Of a stretch of 64,000 nt of DNA, positions 31,488-41,014 are shown one piece after another. Position 1 is the first letter of the stretch, and the number at the start of each line of letters is the position of its first letter. The stretch comes from an uncultured beta proteobacterium (GTDB lineage: Bacteria > Pseudomonadota > Gammaproteobacteria > Burkholderiales > Burkholderiaceae): the NCBI GenBank assembly GCA_903889595.1, contig CAISYI010000265.1, forward strand, positions 1 to 64,000, written 5' to 3'. A model generated the notes under the pieces. The model saw nothing but the letters and a program-made list of their open reading frames with translations. It was not told the origin of the DNA and searched no databases. Both the position numbers and the translations under genes were made by a program.

Positions 31488-34109
31488 TTAGGTATTATTT
31501 ACTAGCTTACTATATATTTCAGGTCGATAATTTTTAGCATAATCAATAAATTCTAAAGCTGGAATTGGCTTGCTAAATAAATATCCTTGAAACTGATCGC
31601 AATCCAATGATCTTAATAAATTAAATTGCCCTTCAGTTTCAACCCCCTCAGCAGTAACCTTTAATCCGAGAGACTGACCGAGTGAAATAATGGTTCTTGC
31701 AATCGCAGTATCATGTTTATTGCTTGGTAGTTCATGCACAAAGGATTGGTCAATTTTTAGTTCATCTAAGCTTAATCTTTTTAAGTAATTGAGTGTTGAG
31801 AAGCCAGTACCAAAATCATCTAAAGCGATTTTAATTCCAAAAGATTTTAAAACTTTTAATTTCTTTTCTAGATCTTCAAAATCCGAAATCATTATTGACT
31901 CGGTTAACTCTAAATTTAACTTTTCTGGGTTTGTAGCGAACATTTCAATTGGGTCAAAGACTGATGATAAAAAATCTGGTGAACTAAATTGACTCGTACT
32001 GACATTAACAGACATAACTAAATGTTTCATTTCTGAAATTTCTGACCAATTTTTTAGATAAAAGGCTGCTTTTTGTAAAACCCAATTCCCTAATTCTCTA
32101 ATTAGAGCATTTTGTTCAGCAATGGGAATAAATACACCAGGAGGAATAGGACCCATCTCTGGGCTACTCCAACGCATTAAAGCTTCCGCTCCGATTAACT
32201 GAAGTGAAAAATCAAATTGTGGTTGAAAAAATAATTCAAACTCATCATTAGCGATAGCTAACTTTAAGCGATCAGCAATTGCTGCGCGATCTACCACTAT
32301 TTGTTGCATGTCGCTATTAAAAATCGTGAAGTTGTTTTTGCCTTTTTCTTTGGCTTGATACATTGCAATATCTGCTTGTCGAAGAACATCATCAGGCTTG
32401 GTAGCAGTTTTACCAAAAATGGTTATACCAATACTTGCACTAGTTCTGTAGCTTGAATCTTTTAAGAAAAACTCTTCATTCAAGACTTTATTTATTTTTT
32501 TTGCTATAAATTCGGCATTTGCTGAAACTTCGGTAATATTTGTGCCAATATTAGAGAGTAATACAACAAATTCATCGCCACCAAGTCTCGCCACCGCGTC
32601 ATCTTCACGGGTCGACTTTTTTAGCCTTTTAGAAACTTGGATTAAAAGATCATCTCCACGGTCGTGACCAAAAGTATCATTCAATTCTTTGAAGTTATCC
32701 AAGTCAATCAACATTAAAGCGAAGTAACTAGGATTTCGCTGAGCTGATTGAATCGTACTGGATAGTCGATCATTGAAGTATTGACGATTTGCTAGGCCAG
32801 TCAGTCCATCAAAATAAGCTAATTTTTTGATACTTTCTAGAGCTAATTTACTTGCAGTAATATCTTTTTGTACACTAACCCAATGGGTGTAAGCGCCAGT
32901 CTCATCTTTAATTGGTGAAATGGTTAAGTCACCCCAAAAGGATTCACCATTTGCTTTATAGTTCTGTATTTCTACACGAATAGCCTCAAAATTCATTAGG
33001 CTTTTACTAATTTTAGAACTCGTGATTTTAGATGTTTTTTCTCCTTGGAGAAATCTAGGGTTCTTACCAATTATTTCATCGGCTCTATAGCCAGTTTGTT
33101 GCTCAAAACTTTCATTGATATATAAAATTTTATGGTCACGAGCATCCTTATCACCCAAATCTGTAATCATCACCATGTCACTAACTTGTGAAAGTGAAGA
33201 TTCAAGTAATAATACTTTTTGATCTAGTTGCTTTGACTCTGTGATGTCTTGGATGCTACCCACAAATTGAGCTTGATTTATGGGGTCTTCATCTACCCAA
33301 AATCCTGATATCTTAATCCATTCAAATTGTTTCGAATTTCTGATTATTGTTCGACAATTTTGTACAAAGTGCTCCCGAGTTGATTTGGAGTCAACTACTA
33401 ATTTTGAAAACTTGAAAGAGTCCTCAGTCGAGAGTAAAGAGTTTATTTTTTTAAAAAAACTTGGCAACTCGTTGGGTGCAAACGAGAGAAAGTCTTGGAC
33501 AATTTCTGAAGACTCAATGTCCAAGTAATCATTATCAAATTTAAAGTATCCAATTCTTGCTACCCTTTGAGAAATCAAGAGCTTCTCTGAATTTTTATAC
33601 AAATCATCTTCAATTTGACTTCTTCTAACGAAGGTTATTGCTATTTGCTTTACTTCATAGGAGTCAAAGGGTTTCTTTAAAATAAGGAATCGATCATTCG
33701 TTGGCAAAGAAGTATGGATTTCCTCCCAAGAAAGATCGGAATGAGCAGTACATAGAACAATATTGAGATTCGCCTGAACTTTCCAAATTTCTTGAATTGT
33801 TTTAAGCCCATTCCATCCATTGGGCATCCGCATATCTACAAAGCTCATTAGGTATGGATTATTTTCTTCTTGTGCTTTTTTTACTAAATCTAAACCAAGC
33901 TGGCCGTTAATTGCAAAATCGACTTTATATTGAATATTGGATTCGTTAGTTTTTGAATCTCCGAAAAGGTTGAATACAAGATCATCTAGCTTATGGTTGT
34001 TTTCTAAAGAGGAACCTAATACCTTCAGAAAATCCTCATAAATCATTTCATTATCGTCAATGACAAGCACTCTAAATATTCTTTTGAAATGAGATTGGTT
34101 GATGTTCAT
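31488..34109 (-). CDS. Response regulator with PAS, GGDEF and EAL domains (c-di-GMP turnover)
   Basis: REC 'VLVIDDNEM...SFVDMRMPNGWNGLKTI'; PAS/PAC 'ENFRFLQG'-type motif 'KNPRFLQGEKT'; 'ARLGGDEFVVLL'; 'GAEALMRW...VNVSTSQF...LDDFGTGFSTLNYLKRL'. Confidence 0.95.
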   Translation of the reverse strand: MNINQSHFKRIFRVLVIDDNEMIYEDFLKVLGSSLENNHKLDDLVFNLFGDSKTNESNIQYKVDFAINGQLGLDLVKKAQEENNPYLMSFVDMRMPNGWNGLKTIQEIWKVQANLNIVLCTAHSDLSWEEIHTSLPTNDRFLILKKPFDSYEVKQIAITFVRRSQIEDDLYKNSEKLLISQRVARIGYFKFDNDYLDIESSEIVQDFLSFAPNELPSFFKKINSLLSTEDSFKFSKLVVDSKSTREHFVQNCRTIIRNSKQFEWIKISGFWVDEDPINQAQFVGSIQDITESKQLDQKVLLLESSLSQVSDMVMITDLGDKDARDHKILYINESFEQQTGYRADEIIGKNPRFLQGEKTSKITSSKISKSLMNFEAIRVEIQNYKANGESFWGDLTISPIKDETGAYTHWVSVQKDITASKLALESIKKLAYFDGLTGLANRQYFNDRLSSTIQSAQRNPSYFALMLIDLDNFKELNDTFGHDRGDDLLIQVSKRLKKSTREDDAVARLGGDEFVVLLSNIGTNITEVSANAEFIAKKINKVLNEEFFLKDSSYRTSASIGITIFGKTATKPDDVLRQADIAMYQAKEKGKNNFTIFNSDMQQIVVDRAAIADRLKLAIANDEFELFFQPQFDFSLQLIGAEALMRWSSPEMGPIPPGVFIPIAEQNALIRELGNWVLQKAAFYLKNWSEISEMKHLVMSVNVSTSQFSSPDFLSSVFDPIEMFATNPEKLNLELTESIMISDFEDLEKKLKVLKSFGIKIALDDFGTGFSTLNYLKRLSLDELKIDQSFVHELPSNKHDTAIARTIISLGQSLGLKVTAEGVETEGQFNLLRSLDCDQFQGYLFSKPIPALEFIDYAKNYRPEIYSKLVNNT

Positions 34110-36094
34110 TTGAATTTACTTATATTTTGGGGAAGAGTTAAGGTAAATTCAGCCCCTAAGTTGACTCCCAAGCTAATTACTTGAAGTTTTCCACCCATCT
34201 CCTGCGCTGCAAGGGCACTGGAATGAAGACCATAACCATGACCTGTGGGTTTCGTTGTAAATCCGTAGGTAAATATTTTATCCAAAAGCTCTTGATTAAT
34301 CCCTGAGCCGTTATCTATTACTTTGATAATAATTTGTTCTTCATTTATTTCTGAACGAATCATAATTTTTTTATCTACCTTATCGCTAAACAACAATGCG
34401 TCTTTTGCATTTAAGACTAAGTTGAGTATGATTTGGGATAGTTTGACGCGATCGCCCACCCAAGTAATGTTTGGCCCATAATCCAGGAGAAGTTGAATGC
34501 TTGTTTTGATGAGTCCTGGTGATGCTATCAGTAAGGTACTATCAATTATTTCACTCAAAATATAGGGCTCTTGTACGCCTAATTCTTCGTGATCATCAAA
34601 ATCTTTTAATTTGTACCTACCAATGATTTCATTAATGTGATGAATAGACTCAACTACATTATTCGCCTCATTAGAAATAACCGTATGATTTTTTTGCCAT
34701 TGAGAGGTCATTTCATTGATGAAATCTGGGATTTGCTTACCTTTTTCATCATTTGTAAGAAATTCGGGTAGATTCTCTTTGTTTTGGTAAATTAACTCAT
34801 TTAGCTTTGGCAGATTCTTTATTGGTGTCTCAGCGATAAGTTCTCTTAATAAACCAATAGAGATATTTAAACTGTTTAAAACGTTACCGACATTGTGCAG
34901 CATACTGTTAACAACTTCCAATTTTCCAGCACGATGAGAAATAAGAGCGATGTTTGAGTTAATACGCAATAACTCTTGTTGAGCCAGTTTTCTTTCTGAT
35001 ATTTCATTGGTTAAGGCATTAGTACGATCCTTAACTCTAATTTCAAGTTCTTCTTTGGATTTAGATAGTTCTGCTTCAATTTTTCTCCTATTATTTAACT
35101 CTTCTTGAAGATTTTTTTGTGCTTTGGAAATCTGAGTCACGGCAATTCCAACAAGAATGACGCCACTACCCGTTAATCCCCAAATCCACCATAAGGAATT
35201 AACCCAAGATTTTAAATAGATTTCTTTATTAGCTGTCACCGTCACATAAAAGGGAAATTTGTCTAATCTTCTTACTCCAACGAACCTTTCTTCTATTTGA
35301 TTATTCTCAGTAAACCTGGGACTATTAATAATCATGTTACCAAATGGTTTTCCAAGGTCTAAGATTCGCTTAGCACCTCCCTCAGCATTTGCTTTTCCAA
35401 TCAAATTATCTCTAAATGGATATCTTGTCATTAACTTATGGTCATTTTTATATAAACCAAAAGCAATTTCGGAGTTGAAATTATTTGCTAAAACCTCGTA
35501 GTATTCCGAAAACACCTTCGAAGAGATACCAACTAAAACAACCCCTAAAAATTTATCATTTTTATCATTGATTCTTCTTACTTGATAAAAAACCCAATTA
35601 CCTGTTCCCCGATTCTGAACAGGGGCACTATAAAATATATTTTGATCGTTATTGTTTTTGAAATAAACAAAGTAATCTCTGTCCGCTAAATTAATTTTAG
35701 GTGGCGGATAAGACCTTGAAAAATTGATGACATTACCTTCAACATCAACGAAAGTAGCGACGTCAATAATGGAGTTAGAAAGAGTTTTTTCTTTTAAAAG
35801 ATTGAACTGTTTATAGTCGGCTGCAAACTTAATATACTGACTTTCATTCTCTATTTTTGATACCTCGAGGACATCTATTAAGTTTTCTAAAACTCTGTTG
35901 CCATTTTGCAAAATTTGACTTGCGTGTTCACTATTAACAAGTGTGAGACTGTCCAACTCATTCTGCCAATTTTTAATATTACTTTCATAGGTTAAAAAAG
36001 AGATAGTGCTTCCCATAAAAACAAAAAATAAGGCAGTCAAAACTCCAATCTTAAATAAAAGTTTGTTTTCTTTAAAGGAGGAGAAAGTGATCAT
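34106..36094 (-). CDS. Membrane sensor histidine kinase with periplasmic Cache-like domain
   Basis: N- and C-flanking TM segments around ~270-aa sensor; 'SMLHNVGNVLNSLN' phosphoacceptor region; 'LSQIILNLVLNAKDAL', 'IKVIDNGSGI', 'FTYGFTTKPTGHGYGLHSSALAAQEMGG'. Confidence 0.92.
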   Translation of the reverse strand: MITFSSFKENKLLFKIGVLTALFFVFMGSTISFLTYESNIKNWQNELDSLTLVNSEHASQILQNGNRVLENLIDVLEVSKIENESQYIKFAADYKQFNLLKEKTLSNSIIDVATFVDVEGNVINFSRSYPPPKINLADRDYFVYFKNNNDQNIFYSAPVQNRGTGNWVFYQVRRINDKNDKFLGVVLVGISSKVFSEYYEVLANNFNSEIAFGLYKNDHKLMTRYPFRDNLIGKANAEGGAKRILDLGKPFGNMIINSPRFTENNQIEERFVGVRRLDKFPFYVTVTANKEIYLKSWVNSLWWIWGLTGSGVILVGIAVTQISKAQKNLQEELNNRRKIEAELSKSKEELEIRVKDRTNALTNEISERKLAQQELLRINSNIALISHRAGKLEVVNSMLHNVGNVLNSLNISIGLLRELIAETPIKNLPKLNELIYQNKENLPEFLTNDEKGKQIPDFINEMTSQWQKNHTVISNEANNVVESIHHINEIIGRYKLKDFDDHEELGVQEPYILSEIIDSTLLIASPGLIKTSIQLLLDYGPNITWVGDRVKLSQIILNLVLNAKDALLFSDKVDKKIMIRSEINEEQIIIKVIDNGSGINQELLDKIFTYGFTTKPTGHGYGLHSSALAAQEMGGKLQVISLGVNLGAEFTLTLPQNISKFK

Positions 36095-36213
36095 CTAAAT
36101 CAGTAAATTAAATGGTGCAATATATGAAAGAAATTGAAAATTCATTAAATCTTAAAATTGAAATTGAATCAAGATTTAATTGCAATTAATTTAGGGAGCT
36201 CTTGTTAACAGCT

Positions 36214-36242
36214 TAAAAAAAATGGCTCATTTAAGAGCCATT
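36214..36242 (-). terminator. Intrinsic terminator of the BcsD-like gene
   Basis: Minus strand AATGGCTC-ttaaat-GAGCCATT followed by TTTTTT. Confidence 0.85.
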
Positions 36243-36262
36243 AATTCTGTAATAAGGATAAA

Positions 36263-36733
36263 TTATGCTTTAAGTTGGTATTCAGTTGTACCAAATTCAT
36301 CGGTCAAATCTGATTGAGTAACTTTTAAGGATTCACCCGCACCCATTGCAGACAACCACTTTTGGTAAGCACCTTCTAAAATTGCTGGACCCCAAACTTT
36401 GGTTTGATCTCCAAATACATCGCTAATTAAAGATGCATTGGTTGATTGATGATGAATAATTCTAAGAGATGCAGGAGTTTCTTCTAAATCAACCCAGCCC
36501 CAATCAAGATCTTGCCAAACTGAATTCATAGCAGTTTTGAACTCATCTAGTGAGTTACATGTTGGAAGAGCAGATTGTGTAGCAAAACGATAACCAATTT
36601 TGTACATTGTTTCCCTAATATTTCCTGTATTTGGATTCGTAACAAATTCAGTGGCAAATGCTGTTAACAGGCTTCTCCAAAGTCGTGAACTTTGACGCGG
36701 GATACGATAATCAATTTTTTTTGGACCAAACAT
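36263..36733 (-). CDS. Cellulose synthase subunit D (BcsD)-like protein
   Basis: 156 aa; 'YKIGYRFATQSALPTCNSLDEFKTAMNSVWQDLDWGWVDLEETPASLRIIHH...WGPAILEGAYQKWLSAMGAG' aligns by eye to AxCesD 'GRGMAGRFQPPLCNTIHQLQIELNALLGMINWGYVKLDLLPEEQAMRIVHE...LAPVLEGLYGRWITSQ'. Confidence 0.75.
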   Translation of the reverse strand: MFGPKKIDYRIPRQSSRLWRSLLTAFATEFVTNPNTGNIRETMYKIGYRFATQSALPTCNSLDEFKTAMNSVWQDLDWGWVDLEETPASLRIIHHQSTNASLISDVFGDQTKVWGPAILEGAYQKWLSAMGAGESLKVTQSDLTDEFGTTEYQLKA

Positions 36734-37041
36734 TGCAATCTTCCATTGATGAAAAAGTTAAATAAATATAAACGAGTACGTACTAATTTACATGAAAATT
36801 AAGTCTAGAGCCTCAAAAATTTACCCAAAATGTCAGAATTTTGATTAATGTGAATCAAAAAAGTGAAATTTTAAGGGAATTTACTTAGCTAATCTGCCAG
36901 TTTTATAGTGATGATTGAATTAAACACAATAAAATCTTCAAAATAATTTTACAGTACAAACCATAAAAAGTTATGTTAGTTTTGTGAATTCATAAACAAA
37001 TCTGACAATTTCTATTAGTTTGTTTACTAATTTACTTCTCT

Positions 37042-37491
37042 TTAAGTGATTTTTGTAGGAAATTTGACACATTCCCTGTGCAAAATCCCGCCCTCTATAA
37101 ATTCTTCTGAGTCGGCAATAAATCCAAAATTTTCGTAAAACCCCAAAGCATCAATTTGGGCATGAAGTGAGATTTTTTTATATTGATGGATTTCTGCATA
37201 ATTTATTAACATCTCCATCATCTTTGAACCCAGTCCTTGGCGACGGTGATCCTTTAAGATTGCTAGTCTACCAATTTTAAGATGGTCGTTTGATTGGTGA
37301 TTTGCTTTGAAAATTCTAGCTGTTCCAATTGGCTTTTGATTTAAAAGAACGATTAAATGTTGGGCACTAGCATCATGTTCGTCAATTTCTAAATCAATAG
37401 GAATACGTTGTTCAAGAACGAAAACTTGATACCTTATTGGATAGGCGATAGGGGAGGCTTCTGACCATGGTTTAAAAAAATATTGGTACAT
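37042..37491 (-). CDS. GNAT family N-acetyltransferase (ElaA-like)
   Basis: 'YPIRYQVFVLEQRIPIDLEIDEHDASAQHLIVL', 'IGRLAILKDHRRQGLGSKMMEMLI'. Confidence 0.88.
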   Translation of the reverse strand: MYQYFFKPWSEASPIAYPIRYQVFVLEQRIPIDLEIDEHDASAQHLIVLLNQKPIGTARIFKANHQSNDHLKIGRLAILKDHRRQGLGSKMMEMLINYAEIHQYKKISLHAQIDALGFYENFGFIADSEEFIEGGILHRECVKFPTKIT

Positions 37492-37544
37492 CTTGATTAA
37501 ATGTTTGCATTCCTATAAAAAATAAAGCTATAATAACCAACTGT

Positions 37545-37620
37545 TCCCTGATAGCTCAGTTGGTAGAGCGACGGACTGTTAATCCGCAGGTCCCTGGTTC
37601 GAGTCCAGGTCGGGGAGCCA
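37545..37620 (+). tRNA. tRNA-Asn (GTT), CCA encoded
   Basis: TCCCTGATAGCTCAGTTGGTAGAGCGACGGACTGTTAATCCGCAGGTCCCTGGTTCGAGTCCAGGTCGGGGAGCCA. Confidence 0.97.
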
Positions 37621-37631
37621 GATATATTTTT

Positions 37632-37667
37632 AAAAAAACCACTTTCTTTAAAGTGGTTTTTTTATTT
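37632..37667 (+). terminator. Intrinsic terminator after tRNA-Asn
   Basis: aaaaaaaCCACTTTctttAAAGTGGttttttt. Confidence 0.85.
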
Positions 37668-37804
37668 AAATTTACCATTAATGCGCTCTTAGCCTTGTTT
37701 GGTTGCTGAACATCTATTACAGACCTTAATTGCGTCATTCCACAAGCATAAAGCTAAATTGTCCCAATACTAAAGACATTTTTACATCATACTCAGTTGA
37801 TTAT

Positions 37805-38542
37805 TTACTCTCTAAGGCCAATTTCATTTTGATATAGGCTAATAGTGGTGTTTACATAGCGATTACGAAATTCAACAACTTCATCGCCGTAGGTGTAAGC
37901 AAAACGACTAATCATCAAAACTGGATCTGTCTTTTTTAGTCCCAGTTCTAATCTTATAAACTCAGGTGCTTGAATCGCTTCGACTTGTTCATTAATTCTA
38001 ACAATTGTCATCATGAATTGAGATTGATAAAGTGAATAGATAGAGCCTTTTCTATTTTCAAACTCATTTTGAGTGAGCTTCATAAATTTCTTTTGAGGTA
38101 ACCAAATACGATCAAACATCGTAGGTATGCCGTCAATGAGTCTCAGGTTATCGATCACAAACAACGGTTCACCGACTTTAACATTTAATGACTTTGCAAT
38201 TTCCTTATTTGCTAATACTTTCTTGAATGAAAGTAATTTTGGTTCGATATGCATTTCACTATCAGACCGATTAGCAAAATTAAAGAAAGTACTAAATTGG
38301 TTATATTTTTCATGGGTAGAAACAGTGGTACCGATTCTTGCTCGCCTAATCAATACTTGTTCTGAAACAAGGTCTTCAACTGCTTTTCTAACAGTCCCAA
38401 CACTCACTGAAAACAGTTTAGCTAACTCGGGTTCAGTCGGAATTTTCTCTCCCGGTTTCCATTCACCATTCCTTAGCTTAATCAGAATGAGGCTTCTTAC
38501 CGTGTTGTAAAGGGGTTGATCCAAATTACTGCGTTTATTCAT
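37805..38542 (-). CDS. GntR-family transcriptional regulator (HutC/UTRA type)
   Basis: wHTH 'LILIKLRNGEWKPGEKIPTEPELAKLFSVSVGTVRKAVEDLVSEQVLIRRARIGTTV' plus UTRA-like C-terminal domain. Confidence 0.92.
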   Translation of the reverse strand: MNKRSNLDQPLYNTVRSLILIKLRNGEWKPGEKIPTEPELAKLFSVSVGTVRKAVEDLVSEQVLIRRARIGTTVSTHEKYNQFSTFFNFANRSDSEMHIEPKLLSFKKVLANKEIAKSLNVKVGEPLFVIDNLRLIDGIPTMFDRIWLPQKKFMKLTQNEFENRKGSIYSLYQSQFMMTIVRINEQVEAIQAPEFIRLELGLKKTDPVLMISRFAYTYGDEVVEFRNRYVNTTISLYQNEIGLRE

Positions 38543-38598
38543 TGAAAACTTTTCCTTTAGGGGGGCAGATTGAATTTAATTTTAATTGAAAATAAATC

Positions 38599-38635
38599 TT
38601 GACATCATATTAATCATATATATGATTAATATGAT
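38599..38635 (+). promoter_or_regulatory. Sigma70-like promoter overlapped by a 32-bp perfect palindrome (candidate GntR operator)
   Basis: TTGACA (38599-38604), 16-nt spacer, TATGAT (38621-38626); palindrome ATCATATTAATCATATATATGATTAATATGAT at 38604-38635. Confidence 0.75.
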
Positions 38636-38669
38636 TAAATACTACGAACTCATACAAAAGGAAAATACT

Positions 38670-39101
38670 ATGCCAAATTTAATTAAACATATCGCGATGC
38701 GGGTCATCAACATTGAAGAATCAAAGAAATTTCATGAATCAGTTTTTGGATATAAACATGTAAATACAGTATTGCGTAAAGGCAAGCACGGCGATCATAT
38801 TTCTTGTCATATGACCGATGGGTATATGGACTTAACCTTGATTCATTATGAATCTGATGATGCTGATGAAGCAAATTTTGCTGGTCCAGCTCCTTGTATC
38901 CACCATATTGGAATGGAAGTTGAAGATTTAGATGCTTTTATTAAAGGTGTAAGAGATAGTGGTGGAGAAATATTGACTGAGCCAGGTCATTTACCAGTGA
39001 AGTTTAGATCACCAGGTGGACCAGTAGCTGAAGTAGTTCCAATGAAACGCTGGGAAGCTGAAACATTAGCTGCTGGCGTTCACGGACAAGTATTGGCTTA
39101 A
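38670..39101 (+). CDS. VOC family protein (glyoxalase/dioxygenase superfamily)
   Basis: ORF 38586..39101; start ATG 38670 (MPNLIKHIAMRVINIEESKKFHESVFGYKHV) preceded by aaagga. 'PCIHHIGMEVEDLDAFIKGVRDSGGEIL'. Confidence 0.88.
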   Translation: MPNLIKHIAMRVINIEESKKFHESVFGYKHVNTVLRKGKHGDHISCHMTDGYMDLTLIHYESDDADEANFAGPAPCIHHIGMEVEDLDAFIKGVRDSGGEILTEPGHLPVKFRSPGGPVAEVVPMKRWEAETLAAGVHGQVLA

Positions 39102-39107
39102 CAGTTA

Positions 39108-40136
39108 TTGAAGCGCTTAGAGAACAAAATGCCACCTATTTCTGAGAGTAGAAGAACTTTATTGCAATTCGTGATTGCATCAGTTGGTTCCTCATGTTTA
39201 GCTGATAAGAAAATTTTTGCTAAAGATGTATGGCCAAGCTCTAAGCCAATCAAAATTATTATTCCTGCACAACCCGGCGGAGGCTTAGATTTAATCGCCC
39301 GAACAATGGCTGATAAACTTACCCAAGCCACAGGCACCTCATTTATTTCAGAGAATATTGGCGGTGGCGGGGGAACCATTGCAAGTCTTGCGACTTCAAG
39401 AGCAATTCCAGATGGTCAGACATTCATGGTTGTAAACATCAGCACCCATGGTACTAATCCGGCAATTAGAAATCTTCCCTATGACTCCATGAAAGACTTT
39501 ACTCATATAGCTATGGTTGGTGGGTCACCAAACGTTCTATTAGTAGGTCCAGAATTGAGTAAATTAAACTCAATAGAGGCATTATTTAATGAGTTAAAAA
39601 AGAAAGGTAGACCAATCAGTTATGGCTCAGCTGGCCCTGGTACTTCCTCACATCTTCTTGTAGAAGAATTAAGTGTTGCAACTGGGATTCCTTTTTTACA
39701 TGCTCCTTATAGAGGAATTGGTCCTGCTTTGGTGGACGTGATGGCTGGTAGGGTAGATGTTGCTTTTCCAGGTCTAATTGCTGCTTTACAGTTCATTAAA
39801 GGAAATCGTTTAAAACCTTTTGCGGTTACTTCTCAAACTCGAATGCCTCAAATTCCAAACATACCAACTTTTACTGAGATAGGAATGCCTGACTTCTCAA
39901 GCTTGCAATGGTATGGGATATCTGGACCGGCAGGGATACCAACTGACATTGTGAATAACTTAAATAGTCAAATTAATCGTATTCTCAAAGACCCACAAAT
40001 CATGGCAAAGTTTGACGCAGAGACACTAACTGTTCTCCCAATGACACCCCAACAATTTACAACTTTTATTGATAAAGATTTAAATAAATGGAAAAAGGTA
40101 GTAAAAGAAAGAGGAATACAAGTTGATGGTGCTTAA
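39108..40136 (+). CDS. Bug/TctC-family substrate-binding protein
   Basis: 'WPSSKPIKIIIPAQPGGGLDLIARTMADKLTQATGTSFISENIGGGGGTIASLATSRAIPDGQT'. Confidence 0.92.
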   Translation: MKRLENKMPPISESRRTLLQFVIASVGSSCLADKKIFAKDVWPSSKPIKIIIPAQPGGGLDLIARTMADKLTQATGTSFISENIGGGGGTIASLATSRAIPDGQTFMVVNISTHGTNPAIRNLPYDSMKDFTHIAMVGGSPNVLLVGPELSKLNSIEALFNELKKKGRPISYGSAGPGTSSHLLVEELSVATGIPFLHAPYRGIGPALVDVMAGRVDVAFPGLIAALQFIKGNRLKPFAVTSQTRMPQIPNIPTFTEIGMPDFSSLQWYGISGPAGIPTDIVNNLNSQINRILKDPQIMAKFDAETLTVLPMTPQQFTTFIDKDLNKWKKVVKERGIQVDGA

Positions 40137-40336
40137 GTAATCAGCTAGCAAAGCTCCATAATTGGGGAAAGTTAAGATTTTCGATTAAATTAACTAGGTG
40201 CTTTAGGTATAAAGTGCCGTAATCAACTCAATAGTTGAAGATTATGTCAATAAATTCATCAGCTTGAGGGCGTATTTATAGTAATATATTTCAAAATAAT
40301 CCTTAACCTCGCCAACCTTTAATAATGGTTCATTAC

Positions 40337-41011
40337 ATGAAAAATATCTCTGCTAAATTAGCACTTGCATGCCTTGTTTCAGTATCAATAAATTTACATG
40401 CTGAAAAATTACCTTTTGAAGGACTTTACGGTCAAATTGGAATTGGATATGATGGAGCTTCCCCATCTGCTACGGGTTCTTCAACTGGAAATCTTAGTAC
40501 GGTTTATGGAAGTTACAATATCGGCAAAGCCTATAATTTTAACGAGTCTCTTGCATTGGGATACAACTATGTTCTCGATCCAAAAATTCGTTTAGGTATT
40601 GGCTTTGAATACCATGTGATGATTGCAGTACCAAAACAAGATGCTACTTTAACCACCGGAAATACCACTGCAGTTATTGGTGGTTACGTCAAAAAGAATT
40701 CCTATGATTTTTTCATAGCACCTGGTTATGTGGTTGATACTGATGGTCTTGCTTACGCTAAGTTCGGTTTGTCTTCATCTAGGGCTGAGTTATTGGGTGA
40801 TACGATTAATTTCAAAGGTTACACCTTTGGTGCAGGGTACAAATATGCACTTGATCCAAACATGTTTGTTTTCGGTGAAGTAAATTACTCAGTTTATGGA
40901 GATCAAACTTCCTATCCGACCACATATATCAACGGCGCGACTGCAACTCACAATCTTAACTATAGCTACAACTCAAAAATGGCTTTAATCGGTTATGGTT
41001 TCAGATTCTAA
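40337..41011 (+). CDS. Outer-membrane beta-barrel protein (small porin-like)
   Basis: Signal peptide MKNISAKLALACLVSVSINLHA; alternating beta pattern; C-terminal '...NSKMALIGYGFRF' ending in aromatic F. Confidence 0.8.
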   Translation: MKNISAKLALACLVSVSINLHAEKLPFEGLYGQIGIGYDGASPSATGSSTGNLSTVYGSYNIGKAYNFNESLALGYNYVLDPKIRLGIGFEYHVMIAVPKQDATLTTGNTTAVIGGYVKKNSYDFFIAPGYVVDTDGLAYAKFGLSSSRAELLGDTINFKGYTFGAGYKYALDPNMFVFGEVNYSVYGDQTSYPTTYINGATATHNLNYSYNSKMALIGYGFRF

Positions 41012-41014
41012 GTT

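Noticed and set aside
37556-37738. 60-aa minus-strand ORF ending 'APRPGLEPGTCGLTVRRSTN'
   Set aside because: It is the antisense translation of tRNA-Asn (37545-37620), a well-known spurious ORF type.
38127-38510. 127-aa plus-strand ORF antisense to the GntR regulator
   Set aside because: Shadow ORF of a confident wHTH/UTRA protein.
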